DNA from: Entrophospora sp. SA101
Lineage: Eukaryota; Glomeromycota; Glomeromycetes; Entrophosporales; Entrophosporaceae
Direction: 5' to 3'
NCBI GenBank assembly: GCA_958430865.1
Contig: CAUDNR010004445.1
Coordinates: 84,695 to 148,694, forward strand
Length of the DNA: 64,000 nucleotides
A program made the position numbers and the translations under genes. Below, piece by piece: positions 1-11,061 of the stretch. The first letter of the stretch is position 1. Every line of letters begins with the position of its first letter. The notes beneath the pieces are model-generated. The model ran no database searches. It was given only the letters and a program-made list of their open reading frames with translations, and was not told the DNA's origin.

Positions 1-311
1 TTACTATGCTTCTTCTAACTTTGTTGTAGAGCGAAGAAACATTTCATAATGCGCATTATGATCATAAATTAGAACTGACACGAGCCAATCAGGTTAGCTT
101 ATTTTCTGTGTATGACCAATAAATTTTGTCATGGGAAGAAATGCGTGATTAAAAAAATGAAAGAATAATGATAATGTCAAAGTTACTAACCGCTCCTTGA
201 CCAAAACGCCAGAGTGGAATGCAACAAAAGTTTATAGAAAACCCATGTTGAAATAAGTGTTTGTATTTTTATTATTATGTGATAAGTATGTTCAATTTTT
301 TATTTTTTTTT

Positions 312-870
312 GAGTCACAGAGTCAATTTGAGATTTAACACATTGAGATTCAAAGAAATACTTTCTCCGGTCAGATAATAAGAAAAAAAAAAGAAAATTT
401 TTATTTACCAGGACGAGGGCATGCACAATGGGATTTGCATTTTAAACAATTTCTACAAGTTGATTTATTCTTACATGTAATTTCGCCCCGATCTAATGTC
501 CAACCGGGAGCATTACAGTTACCTTGAGTAAAAAATAACAAGTTTGTTAATAGAAACAAATATAATTACTAGCCGATATTGCTATCAGAACAAATTTTAT
601 TGAATATCGTTTGTATGAGACAGTTTTCTCAGCCAGATAATAAGAAAAAAAAGAAAATTTTTATTTACCACATTTACAATGCATATTGCATTCTCCACAA
701 TTCTTACTACATGTTGTTGTTATTCGGACCCTACATGTATTACAGTGACATTGAATAAAAAATAATAAATAAAAGAAAGTTGGTTATTAGAAACAAATTT
801 AATTAGTGGCAGATATTGCTATCGGAACAAATTTTATTGAAACTCAATATAATGAATGACTCTGTGACCC
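312..870 (-). other. Cysteine-rich duplicated exon unit bounded by inverted repeats
   Basis: On the minus strand two related cysteine-rich exons lie about 130 bases apart. The better one (about 405-518) reads CNAPGWTL, then CKNKSTCRNCLKCKSHCACP; the other (about 663-755) reads CNTCRVR, then CSKNCGECNMHCKCG. Both end at the same kind of donor (GGTAAATAAA) and the intronic sequence beside them is duplicated too, so an exon with its flanks was copied. The whole is enclosed by 14-base inverted repeats (GAGTCACAGAGTCA at 312-325 and its near complement at 857-870). In the second exon the expected acceptor AG reads AT. Cysteine patterns like this occur in tails of some fungal transposases, but I cannot name the family and do not know whether it is expressed. 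Confidence 0.5.
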
Positions 871-2490
871 ATTGGAAACTTACTCATTTGTAATGAGATA
901 ATTTTAAGATGAAAGAAAAATCACGTCTTTAAATAAATATTCTTTTTTTTCATTTAGTTAGCCGATCAAATAAAGAGTCATTGATTCTGAGATTTGCTGT
1001 TTTTGAAAAAACCCATATCGGGGGTTATAATGAAATTAAAGAAACAATAATAAATGTTTTTTGTATTGTAGCCCATCTCAAATCATAGATTATAGGAATC
1101 TAATTGTTGCTCTAAACCAGATATGAATAGTTGACTTATTATTATGTATATGCAGTAATACATGCTTCTGCTTCGTTGATAGATGATTCTTGCTCTTTTT
1201 GGCCATTCTAATTTTTATAAGATAAATTGCATCGTAATAACGCACGATTAATAGTTTAATATATTATTATATATAATGTATGATAATATGTTATAATAAC
1301 GTATTGTTAATTCATGTACGTGCAAATAAACAGCTATATAACATTGTGAGAATGATGCGGGCTAAAAATTGGATGCTACTATAACATCATAATTTATAAT
1401 CAATTTTCTTTATTTTTTTTTATTAACATTTGTAATGCAGGTTGTCAAGATTAAAAAAGTGAAATTTCTTATATTCAAAATTTTGATTTAACGGTATCTC
1501 GATTTAGCGGATAAATTTCCTAGTACATTTGGAGATTGTTAATACGTGAAAATAATGTTAGCTCAGCATATAAAATAAAGAAAATGATTTTTCTCCTCAA
1601 AGAAAGGTGGCCAGCTCATCAACATAACCAAACCCTTATCAACGCCATTGTCTAAAAACAACATCAACAATAGAAGAAACGTGGGAATTAAAGGGTGAAA
1701 ATTATAATAATCTGCCTAACATCCATGTGATTTTGAAACTTTAATGAGTATGTTAATAATACGAACAGTTTGAATACTCTTTATCCTGAAGAAGCGACTT
1801 TAAACAAACAGGCTTTCTTCAAAAGACCTTTAAAAATTGACACCCCAGTTGTCAGAAAAAGATTGATAGATTTTTTTATCTTTAAAAAATAGAATAAAAA
1901 CTGTATCAGACAAACATGAACCAAGGGAAATTTTAGAGTAAATAGGTTAAGCTTTTAGATTACAGTGAGTTTTTTTCTTGCTAAATAAAAAAAATTTATA
2001 TGTATATACAGTATAGCACATTGAAAAAATCGTTAATAGATAAACTTTGTAACCAAATAGGCTAGGGCGAAAAGCCTGTAACTTTATTATATAAGACTTG
2101 AACAATAAACTATGAAAAGTTTTGTTTCAATTTTATTATGAAATAAAAAAAGGTCATCACGATTTAAAGTTATTCGATTATTACTAAATTTACCATAAAT
2201 TTCTATTTACATGTGTTGGAATACATATATGATCCGATCAACAGCCACAATAAGTCTTTTTTTTAAAAAATAAGGAAACCGAAAGAAATTGAAATTCTGT
2301 TGCATAAAGCTATTAGCCGGTAAACACAGTTTCTTGTCGAGTGAATTTTGCCAGATTGACTATTACATCTCTTTGATTTGTTGAAACTAAATTTTGCAAA
2401 CGTTCAGGTTATGAAATGATCTATACAGCCAATGGATGTAGTGGATCTTCTTCATCTATTCATGCCGTTTTTTTGGTGGATAGGCATTCC
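871..2490. other. AT-rich stretch without recognisable gene
   Basis: No open frame of useful length and no family I recognise. It contains AT-rich simple sequence and scattered homopolymers. It is duplicated inverted at about 47888-49507 as part of arm A. Confidence 0.5.
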
Positions 2491-2628
2491 ACGGGATAGG
2501 GTGTCCAGGATTATGCTTTCGTATAAATCGCTGCATACTTCTTAATTTTTGACCATTTTTTGGCATAATCACATAATCTACGCGTATAATTTACTTTTAT
2601 GTAAGTGATCGGTGATGATTATGCAATA

Positions 2629-3058
2629 TAGTTGGCTTGGTCTAAAGACCTCCTAAATTTTGGGCAAATTTTAAAAGTATAGAAGTCACTTTCTGTCCTA
2701 CCTTTTAAAAAATAGCTCTATTAGTTGATAGAATATGTCTTTAGTTTTAATGTAATAGAGAGATTTTCTCAAAAAAATTATTTGTTGTAGAGTTCTATTC
2801 TTTTTTAAAACATGTACTTTACTATGCCCGCGAGGAATTTGTCCACTATGATCATTTCTAAATTTAGGAAAAATATTACCAAATTTAGACTAGCTCTTGA
2901 CCATCGTATCTAAATTTGGCAGTAAGAAAAACCAAAATCACGTGAAGTCCTATTTTTTGAAAAATTTTATTACATTTTTGAAACGAATTACAAAATTACT
3001 ATTTTGAAATTTGGCCGCATGTCGCAGCAATAGGAGGTCTTTAGAACGAGCCAACCAT
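2629..3058. mobile_element. Non-autonomous inverted-repeat element (MITE-like)
   Basis: The ends are inverted copies of about 25 bases, containing TCTAAAGACCTCCTA at the left and its complement TAGGAGGTCTTTAGA at the right. The interior has no coding potential. It sits inside the element at 2490-3720, so it is the younger insertion. The mirrored copy is at about 47320-47749. Confidence 0.65.
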
Positions 3059-3099
3059 AGAACGTTTGAGGAAAAAAAGTCATTATAATAATCATTTTT

Positions 3100-3640
3100 T
3101 ACGTTGAAACTGGGAAAAATATTGTCATTTTTGTAACCATACTATAAATCATGAAAAAAAATCAATTGTTGATAACCATATAGAATCAACGAAACATAAA
3201 GCTGCTGAACAAAAATATAAAAATAATCCACAACCTTTACAAAGCTCTTTGCTTTCTTTCACTAATAATAATCATGACAAAATCAATATTGCAATTATTG
3301 AAGCATTTACTAAAGCTGATATTCCTCTGGATAAATTAAAGACTTTTTTTAATTCATATTGTAAGAATGGTAAGAAAATTTTCATATCAAAAAAAATTAA
3401 AATAAATTAATTTGAATATTTTAATGTAATTTTTATTTTTATTATTTCCTAGGAGGTTATATTGTAGGTTCAAATCAACTTTGAGAAAAATATTTGCAAT
3501 GAGTTATGAATTTGAAGTACAGAAATTAAAAAATTTAATAAAAAATAAAATGATTAGTATAACTATTGGTATATTAACTGATAAACGCACAGCTTTAAAA
3601 GAAAAATTAAATTTTATGTATTTTAATTTTTCTGAATATT
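3100..3640 (+). pseudogene. BED/ZBED-type zinc finger transposase relic (hAT-related)
   Basis: One frame reads a zinc-finger-like segment YCHFCNHTINHEKK followed by IVDNHIESTKHKAAEQ, that is CxxC then a spaced pair of histidines as in BED fingers. It continues with INIAIIEAFTKADIPLDKLK and FFNSYCKN, then after an AT-rich stretch that could be an intron (about 3370-3452) GGYIVGSNQL, after which stops appear. This order (BED finger, then a short helical segment, then a truncated catalytic region) matches ZBED/hAT-derived proteins common in Glomeromycotina. Stops and the missing catalytic part make it a relic. It belongs to the enclosing transposon at 2490-3720. Family assignment is from motif recognition only. 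Confidence 0.55.
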
Positions 3641-4099
3641 AATTTTTGGTCGGAATTTGCCCAAAAATTATGAAAAAAAAAGCATCAGGGCATAATCCTG
3701 GACGGGATAATAAATCGGTTACACCAAAAATATTAGAGCTTTATATATACTGTATATAAATGTATTATATTGTTTTTAAAAAAGTAATAAAAACTATTCT
3801 TTAAAAGTTATTTTATATAGTCTATTTGAAATTCACATATTTTGATGTATGAAAATGAAATTAGACAATTAAAAGGAATTTCGCACTCTATTGCTATTAC
3901 TACTATCTTCGAATGTACGATTGTCAACACCGATACACATTAATCAAAGGTTAATATATTTAAAGTTTGAGGTATTTTGTATTACATTACTTAATATATC
4001 TATCATCATTATTAATGTTAGTAAACGAATTTTAGGTTTAATGATGATGATCCCCAACTTTACTAATTGCAGGGTACACTTACTTTTACGAATTAATCG

Positions 4100-5184
4100 T
4101 TAATTTCCGCTACTAACACGACGACCACTGCCAAGCGTGTAACCAGCAGTGGTAAAGCCATCACGACCACCAGTATTAGGATTGGGATTGTTAATGACGC
4201 TTCCAACAATTATGAAACCACTACTACCATCATTACCACTACCAACGTTATTATTAAGTGAAAAAAATGAATTTGATTCCAAACTTTTGTAATGATTATA
4301 AACCTAAATAATAAAACCAACTATACGTTAGTTATAGTTATTATATTGAAATAATAACTATAATGCAATTTGATATTTACTTGAATTGTTAAAATAATAT
4401 GTAAGATTGTTTGAATTAAAACCATTGTAAGAAAAATTATTGTAAAGGCTGATGCAACGTAGTACTTTTGATCAATCAAATATACAATACCAAGCACACC
4501 ACTGCTTCCATTACTTAATGCCCCCAAACTTATAAAAACACCAAATAAAATTACAATAAGTTCACCTAAAAAATAAAAAATAAAATTTACTTTGCTTTGA
4601 TATCTAAACAATTTGATTAGTAATATAGTAATAATAATTAATTGTTAATAATAACTTTAAGTTAATTAGATAATTAGATAAAGTAATTAATTAAATTACC
4701 TGTATCCATTATAGAGACTTAAATGACGAGCAAAGAAATCACCAATTGGTATTAATATTAAATAAATTACTGAAGCTGTAACCTCCCCTGCTATCGAGAA
4801 TCCATCCAAATGAATTATTGCAAGTGTAACATTTGCAAAAATATGAGATAATAATGTAAAGAAATACACTTTAAAGAAAAAATCAATTGTTTTATTATTA
4901 GAATTATTTTTTTTCCAGCAAATCACACATCATGAAGAATTTGTTGATTATATTACATTTAAATAAAAAATACGATCTCTTTAAAAGTTGTTGTCCTCTT
5001 TTATCACTTATATCTACATCAATATCATGATAAATTATTGGATAACATGATGGCCTAATAATAATAGTAATAACATGGTAATGATATTAATATATATTAA
5101 TGATGGTGAACTATAATTATTGGAATTACTGAAATTATTACCAATTATTATTTTCTACAACAAAAACATACGGACTGGGATTCA
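4100..5184 (-). CDS. Multi-pass membrane protein, function unknown (complete locus)
   Basis: Minus-strand gene with at least three convincing exons: about 4926-4696 (VYFFTLLSHIFANVTL, then VIYLILIPIGDFFARHLSL), about 4595-4381 (GELIVILFGVFISLGAL, then YVASAFTIIFLTMVLIQT) and about 4320-4100 (hydrophilic tail rich in Asn, Gly and Ser, ending in a stop). At least four hydrophobic segments are visible. Upstream, a frame through about 5060-4930 (PSCYPIIYHDIDVDISDKRG) and an ATG at 5184 (MNPSPYVFVVE) probably supply the N-terminus, but I could not settle those splice sites. It is divergent from the 7TM receptor-like gene at 6544. The last two exons are duplicated inverted at 45676-46278, where the upstream part is missing. 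I do not recognise the family. Confidence 0.6.
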
Positions 5185-5334
5185 TTTTATTTTATTATTT
5201 TCTCTTTGTTAACACGCGCGTTAGTTATAAAGGATTTCGATTGTGGCTTAAAATTGTTGTGCTATAAAAATATTCTGCAAAGCCACAAATTTTATTAATC
5301 TTGTTTGGGCACAGTTTTACGTAATTTAATATTA

Positions 5335-6012
5335 CAGTCAGACCTCCATAAATGCACCTTCCATAAATACACACCCTCCATGCTCTGCACTGTGCGGTAT
5401 CTTTTCAGTCCAATCTCATGAAAACTCTCTCCATAAATGCACCCCACGTGACCAATGTATAAAATTCATCATGTAACTAATATATATATAGATAGGATAA
5501 ATTTCGGCAAAATTTTTTGATTTGATTGGGATTGGATAATTTCCAATATGTAATAATCCAATTGAATTTCATGACTTTGTGTCACTAAATGAACTTTTAT
5601 CCTATTTGATAAAATGCAAATCAATGAATTTTGAATATCCCTAAGAAAATATTGTCTGTGAGGTTCCAGAGGATGATAAAATATTAAAGAACTTGCAGAA
5701 ATATATAATAATAAAAAAAATGAATGTACCTGCTGACAATTTTGAGAAGATGAAAATAAGCCTCAAAGAAGCATTAAAGGCCTTGAAACTGTACGTGCGT
5801 TTTTATTACAGAAAGAAAATACTAACAAACAAATAAAATTGGTTAATATATATCATGTAAAAAATGTAAATTCATAAAAACGGATAGTATTAGTATTGTT
5901 GTATTTAAAATATTGTGTATCACGTGCAACCAATGAAAGCGCTCCTATCCATAAATGCACATTTCCATAGATGAATGTTGTCCTTCCGGGTGCATTTATG
6001 GAGGTATGACTG
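5335..6012. mobile_element. Tc1/mariner-pogo superfamily element, degenerate, TA-flanked
   Basis: The termini are 24-base inverted repeats (CAGTCAGACCTCCATAAATG at the left, complement with one change at the right), each directly flanked by TA, the target duplication of the Tc1/mariner/pogo superfamily. The motif CCATAAATGCAC recurs internally at about 5431 and 5950 as subterminal repeats. The interior retains readable bits such as EVPEDDKILKEL and FEKMKISLKEALKALK, which resemble the C-terminal end of pogo/Tigger transposases, but no intact gene. It is about 680 bp long, so an internally deleted derivative. Confidence 0.75.
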
Positions 6013-6543
6013 TATTTAGCATGGCGGACATTTGAATTGTCACATGTGACAAAATCGATTGTTGATTTTTATGATCAAATTCAATTAATTTAAAATAGAA
6101 ACAAAAAATTATTTTTATATTAATATATAGTTAAAAATAATCCCATTAACCCCGCAAAATCTAAATGAGATCTAAAAATTTCGAAATTTCTATAATAATA
6201 AATTTTACAAGATTTATTATTTTCAGTCATTGGTTCATTAATATTACTATACATGAATGTCAAGAATTTTAAATTAATAGTTTTGGATAATATTTATTTA
6301 TACATTTATCTATTAATAACGATAGTATTTAAAAATTTCATGTAATTTATTTTTGCGTGATAAAATCAAAATATGATCGATGAAAATCATTACCAATTAT
6401 ACAATCTCCGCTATCGACGGCGCGTTAAATTAAAAGTTATTAACTTTAAAACAGTAAATCTAGTGTAATTATAGTAATACCATAATAATATGAATCAAAT
6501 TTTTTCTCCGATTTTTTTTTTTTAAAGAAAAAAAAATCAAAAA
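6013..6543. other. AT-rich upstream region of the 7TM receptor-like gene
   Basis: No gene seen. Bases 6015-6055 (TTTAGCATGGCGGACATTTG and onward, with a palindromic GTCACATGTGAC) resemble 28322-28368, suggesting another dispersed repeat. The promoter of the gene at 6544 must lie here, but I see no defined motif. Confidence 0.4.
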
Positions 6544-8303
6544 ATGAAAAGTCATTTTTTTATTCTTTTATTTTTTTGTAATATAGATTTTGTTTTTTCA
6601 CAAGATGATCAAAAAACTTATCCAAATAATGACCCTGTGGGCTATTATGTTTGTATAATAACAGCATTAATATTTACGCATTTAAACTTGCTAGGTAAAA
6701 AAATTAAATTAAAGTGATGATGAATTTTCAGAATATAAAATTAAAACAAAAAAATTTATTTGTTATTAGGTGTTCTTTATGTATTTTATTGGACTTTTAT
6801 ATATCAGAGAAAAGTAAAATCACTCTCAATGTCATTGAAGGTTCCATTTTATATCGCGTGTAGCAATTTCTTATTATTAACAGATGTATTTCCACAAGTT
6901 GTAAGTGCTATCTATAATAATAGCACTCATTACTTTTATTTACTAATAATACTAATAACAATTTCATTTGTTTGTTTGTTAAAATAAAAGTATCGTTTGA
7001 CAATTTATCGTGAACTTTGGCCAGGACTTGCATGTGAAGTTTTTGGAGCGTTTATATTCTTATTTATGCTTTTGAATATTCTATTGGTAGTCGCGGTTTC
7101 AATAAACACTTATATAAGGTAAATTGAGTTGACTTTATTTAATTGATTTTTTTTTTTTTTTGCTAAAGTGAGGAGGCCTTGAAACCACGTTTATTTATAT
7201 AATGCATCATTAAATATTTACAAATTTTTTACACGTAATTCTGCCCCAATTAACCTATTGTTAATTTAAAGCTAGCCTGTCACTTTTACTTAAAACAATT
7301 AAATAGACATATTTAAAATTATATATATATATATAAAAGATAACATGCTAAAGGCAAAAATTTTCCTAATTAGTACCAAAAATTATGAAATTCTGACATC
7401 ATTCTTCCCATTTATCAGAATATATAGCATTCTGAAATTCTCACACCTATTTTTTTTTAATATATTTATAATAATAATGATGGTTTTATTTTTATACATT
7501 TTATAAAGAATATGTTTAAAGAAAAATCCAAGTTTAGGAAGATATGATTGGAAATTATTATTAACAGTATTGATAATAAGTCTAGCTATTGCAGCCACAG
7601 GTATTAAGAAGGTTGGTCCTGACACATTTTGGTAATTAATTATTATTATTAATTTTTACCCGTTACATCCTTTAATTTTTGTTTGATTACTTAATGTTAA
7701 TTAATTCAATAGGTGTTCGTCTAGACCTATTAAAGGTGGTAATGCAATTTCTACAACCATCATCTTGGTAGTAGCCTTACTCACATCATCATTTTGCTAT
7801 GGATGCATAATTTATAAAATTAATAGTATAGATCAAAAATTATTAAATGGTCAAAGACAAATAACAATACGTGCGCATGTATCTAAAAAAATAGCTGGCT
7901 ATATTTTAATTTTTATTCTTCAGTAAGTAAAGGACAAATATTTAAAACTAATAAGTTTAAAAATCAATTTACATGTAATAATAATAATAATAATAATAAT
8001 AATTTTAGATGGATTCCTACATTACCAAGATATCTTTATAAAATATATTCGCCAGATGCACCAACCTGGGCTTTTATTTTAATAAGTGGGTGGTGGTTCA
8101 TCAAAAAATTTATATATAATGAATGTATTTTTATTTATATAATATATATAATACTAAATATATTATATCATTTAGTTATATCTGTAAATACTGGGGGTAT
8201 CGGAAATGCTTGCCTCTACCACTATCAAGAAGCATTTAAAGACATAACCAATTCTTCATCAATGGAAGGTTCAGATACTACTACTAATAATAGTACACCA
8301 TGA
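6544..8303 (+). CDS. Seven-transmembrane receptor-like protein (GPCR-like)
   Basis: Seven exons join in frame: 6544-6694, 6770-6900, 6991-7118, 7509-7631, 7713-7922, 8009-8124 and 8176-8303, giving 328 residues; all boundaries are GT-AG. The protein starts with a hydrophobic segment resembling a signal peptide (MKSHFFILLFFCNIDFVFS), then about seven hydrophobic segments, among them VLYVFYWTFIY, FGAFIFLFMLLNILLVVAV, LLLTVLIISLAIAATGI, ISTTIILVVALLTSSFCYG, IAGYILIFILQWIPTLPRYL and APTWAFILISGWWF. It ends NTGGIGNACLYHYQEA plus a Ser/Thr-rich tail. Order, size and a basic loop before the sixth segment fit a class of G-protein-coupled-receptor-like proteins of basal fungi, acting at the plasma membrane; ligand unknown. 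The 50-base sixth intron could also be read through in frame, adding residues. An (ATA)n tract lies in the fifth intron. Confidence 0.7.
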
Positions 8304-8640
8304 ATATTTTCATATAATAAGGATAAAAAAAAAAAATATATGATAAGCAAATAATCTTTAACTTTTAAAAATGGTGAATTATCCGGTCAAAATCCCGGAG
8401 ATTTACATCAGAGCAACTTATTTTGAAATAATAAAATAGGCTTTTCGGGATACAAATTAATAGTAATTTAGCCATTGTTTTTTGTAACAAAGTTATATAT
8501 ATTGAATTTTAATTTCATATTCCCAAAGTCAATCAAACTTGTACACTAAAATATTGATCATTTTAAATTTTCATTTCACTTTTCTAATCTTGATGCACTA
8601 GTAAAAAAGTTGCTCAAAATGCATAATTATGGGTTTTAAC
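8304..8640. other. Short AT-rich intergenic stretch
   Basis: 3' flank of the 7TM receptor-like gene. No gene or repeat unit that I can define. Confidence 0.4.
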
Positions 8641-8644
8641 TCAT

Positions 8645-9131
8645 CTTTTAACATTAGTATTTTTAAAAAATCTAGAATGTTTTTACGAACAAATTGGAAA
8701 AATCTCGCTAAGAACTGATGAAGTCACACGTATTCAAAAAAAGTGGCATTTGACAGTCATTCAATTTGGTTCATTGAAGGAAAACTTAGAATAAGACGAA
8801 GACTAAAAATAAAGATGAATTTTTTAATATATTAGAAGAAGAATGGTATAACCTAGATTTGAACTATTTAAATAGCATTCCATGTAAGTAAAGGATATCC
8901 TACTAGGTATTATAATTTTTCTGATCGTATTTTTTTTTGAATGCATGTGACTTCATCAGTTCTTAACTAGTTTGGATGAACTTTTTATTTTTTTAAATTT
9001 GTTCGTAGCTTTAAGAACCCAAATTTGTTTCTAATATATAAATATTTTCTCTGGCTAAAAAAACCCCCAATTGGAATCGCAATCTTCAACTTTTGGATGA
9101 ATTAGATTTTTAAAAACTAATGTTAAGAAAA
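8645..9131. repeat. Foldback (imperfect inverted repeat) enclosing a Tc1-type insertion
   Basis: The stretch TTTTAACATTAGTA near 8647 with its following T/A-rich bases returns inverted at about 9101-9131 (AAAAACTAATGTTAAGAAAA). An inner shared block ACGAACAAATT (8684) returns inverted at about 8997. Between them sits the TA-flanked element at 8711-8963. This reads as an old foldback element interrupted by a younger insertion. Confidence 0.5.
8711..8963. mobile_element. Short Tc1/mariner-type MITE
   Basis: The ends AGAACTGATGAAGTCAC and the inverted GTGACTTCATCAGTTCT are perfect over 17 bases and longer with mismatches. Both are flanked directly by TA, the expected target duplication. The 253-base interior still reads EEEWYNLDLNYLNSIP, reminiscent of the Tc1 transposase C-terminus (EEW, then residues before the last helix). 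The element is therefore probably an internally deleted Tc1-like copy rather than an unrelated MITE. Confidence 0.7.
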
Positions 9132-9903
9132 TTCATAACTGTATATCAATATGTAGTGATTGTATCCGTCGATTATCTGGGTGTTTGAGTGCTTGGGCAA
9201 TCAATAAAATCCAACGCTCGGATAATATGTGATTACTCGATTATTCACCGAATATCCGCCGAATGTTGGATTTGTAATTATCTCGTGAGCGTGAAATATA
9301 ATTAGTTGTGGAAGAATTACCACCACGTATTTTTACGCTACAATTTACCACAACGTCAGGTGCTTTGGATATATTCATTTTACGTAGTGCATTTTTAGAT
9401 ATGGTTCAGTCACTATTAATAATCTCAATTGGATCCATGGATTTTTTGGAACCTCTTTTTCGATTGTATGGCCATGGTAAATTTCTTTTGGATGCAATTG
9501 TTATTACTTGATATATTATATTATCCGGTAAAAATCTTCAGCACCCGGATCAATCAAACAATAATCGGTGATGAGAAATTTTTTTAAATGATCGGCATTT
9601 AGCTACTTTGAAAATTTCATGTGACATCTGTATCCTGTAAATATAATTTTCTTTTTTTATTAATAAAATTGAAAAAAAAACAACTTCACATTATTGCTTG
9701 GGTCAAAAAATAAGTTTTTTTTTTGCAATTTTCCATATATTAATATGGCTTTCGATTCTTAGCCATAATTGGCAATTTTTGATGATATTATTTGGTAATA
9801 CGTATGACTATAATTAGAATTGTTGCAGGTCACCCACCGAGCTTTCTGTTATATATTAATATATTATTAATATTGACTTTTTATTTAATTAATATATTTT
9901 GAG
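9132..9903. other. Intergenic stretch, no gene supported
   Basis: An open frame at 9308-9511 begins without a splice context and resembles no family I know. Otherwise AT-rich sequence up to the HUB1 start. Confidence 0.4.
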
Positions 9904-10383
9904 ATGATTGAGATTATTTGTAATGATAGATTAGGTAAAAAAGTTCGTGTAAAATGCAAGTATGTATATAATAATATTAATGACAATATTAATATTAATA
10001 ATGAACCTTAAATTTTAACTTCATCGTTGTTGTTTCATTGATGTTAATGTTTGGTTTTAGTCCAACAGACACGGTTGGTGAATTAAAGAAATTAATTTCA
10101 GCCCAAACTGGCACTGATCCTTCAAGAATTATTTTAAAAAAATGGTAAAGTAATTTTTTATTTATCATTGTTACTTTTAATAATTTATTAATAAATTATT
10201 TACAATTGTTGATGATTGTTTAGGTATACAACTTTTAAAAATCATATCACATTGGAAGATTGTAATTATCATCATTATTAATGATTTATGTTGATATGTT
10301 TACATATAATAATAATAATAATTTATTTTTATTTTTTAGATGAAATTAATGATGGAATGAATCTTGAATTGTATTATTCATAA
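9904..10383 (+). CDS. HUB1: Ubiquitin-like modifier HUB1/UBL5
   Basis: Four exons (9904-9959, 10061-10144, 10224-10261 and 10340-10383) with GT-AG borders give 73 residues, exactly the usual length of this family. The protein begins [19 protein letters not shown], continues [20 protein letters not shown] and [20 protein letters not shown], and ends GMNLELYYS. The C-terminal double tyrosine replaces the diglycine of ubiquitin, as in all Hub1/UBL5 proteins. Known role of the family: non-covalent binding to spliceosomal proteins such as Snu66 and tuning of pre-mRNA splicing in the nucleus. It is followed by the eL27 pseudogene and then by Dad2 on the opposite strand. Confidence 0.95.
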
Positions 10384-10469
10384 TTTTTTTATTGTTTACA
10401 AATTTATCATTAATTATTTTTTTCAAATTTAAAATAAAGATGATATTCATCTATAAATTATAAATCATA

Positions 10470-10840
10470 ATGGTAAAATTCTTGAAACCATGCAAAGTTG
10501 CATCTGGTAAATATTCTGGATGATTGATTGTAAAAAACCTTGATGAAGGTACTATGAAATATTCTGTGGCCATCCTATAGCATATGGAATAGATTAAAAG
10601 TGACAAAACATATTGGTGCTAAAATATATTGCCAAATGTTTTAAAGTTGTACCTTTCAATTATAGTCATTTAATGCCAATCAGATATACCTTTGAATTGG
10701 ATGATATCAAATGATTTGTTAATGATGAATGCTTCAAAGAACCAAATCAATGATTATCAACTAAAAAGCTTTAAAGAAAACTTTATAAACAAGATATAAA
10801 TCAGGAAAGGCAAATGTTTTTTACTAAATTGAGATTTTAA
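10470..10840 (+). pseudogene. RPL27: Processed pseudogene of 60S ribosomal protein eL27
   Basis: An intronless stretch begins MVKFLKPCKVASGKYSG and later reads VKNLDEGT, then the DNA-level equivalents of KVTKHIGAK, YNHLMPIRYTFELD and FKEP, and closes FFTKLRF followed by a stop. These are successive landmarks of eukaryotic ribosomal protein eL27, which ends FFTKLRF in many species. The frame is broken by an early TGA and several shifts, and part of the early region is deleted. No introns and full-length collinearity suggest a retroposed copy, though no poly(A) tail or target duplication is clear. It cannot make a functional protein. Confidence 0.85.
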
Positions 10841-11061
10841 AATTTTAATTTATTATCAAGTTCTCTTATACATATATATATTTATTTCATCTTTGTATAA
10901 TCGATCTTTTATTAGTATTATTTGTTCTATTCATTTAAATGTAAATAGAATTATACATTAAAAATGTCATTATTAAAAGAATCAGATTTCTTTAAAGTGA
11001 TCTTTGAATAGTTTTGAGCTGTAATATTTTCTTATTAAAAAAAATTTTTTATTTATATATG

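Larger units (their letters stand above)
2490..3720. mobile_element. DNA transposon relic with inverted ends (outer of a nested pair)
   Basis: The sequence GTCCAGGATTATGC near 2501 returns in inverted orientation near 3700, and the similarity continues inward on both sides (a GACCA-containing, T-rich stretch at about 2550 and 3650). It encloses a BED-finger transposase relic and is itself interrupted by a second inverted-repeat element at 2629-3058. The same structure is present inverted at about 46658-47888. Target-site duplication is not clear to me. Confidence 0.6.
1..4702. repeat. Inverted duplication arm A, left copy
   Basis: The whole stretch recurs in reverse complement at 45676-50378; in most of it a position x pairs with 50378 minus x, shifting by one base near the outer end because of a one-base indel. 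The copies are almost identical but not perfect: near 2878 this copy has T where the other has C. The left copy continues smoothly at its inner end (4703 onward) into the rest of a membrane-protein gene, so this side looks like the native context there. At the outer end the similarity runs to the first base of the window, so the repeat may extend further upstream. Confidence 0.95.

Noticed and set aside
9308..9511. Open frame MEELPPRIFTLQF as a gene
   Set aside because: No ATG at the frame start, no splice context and no family resemblance.
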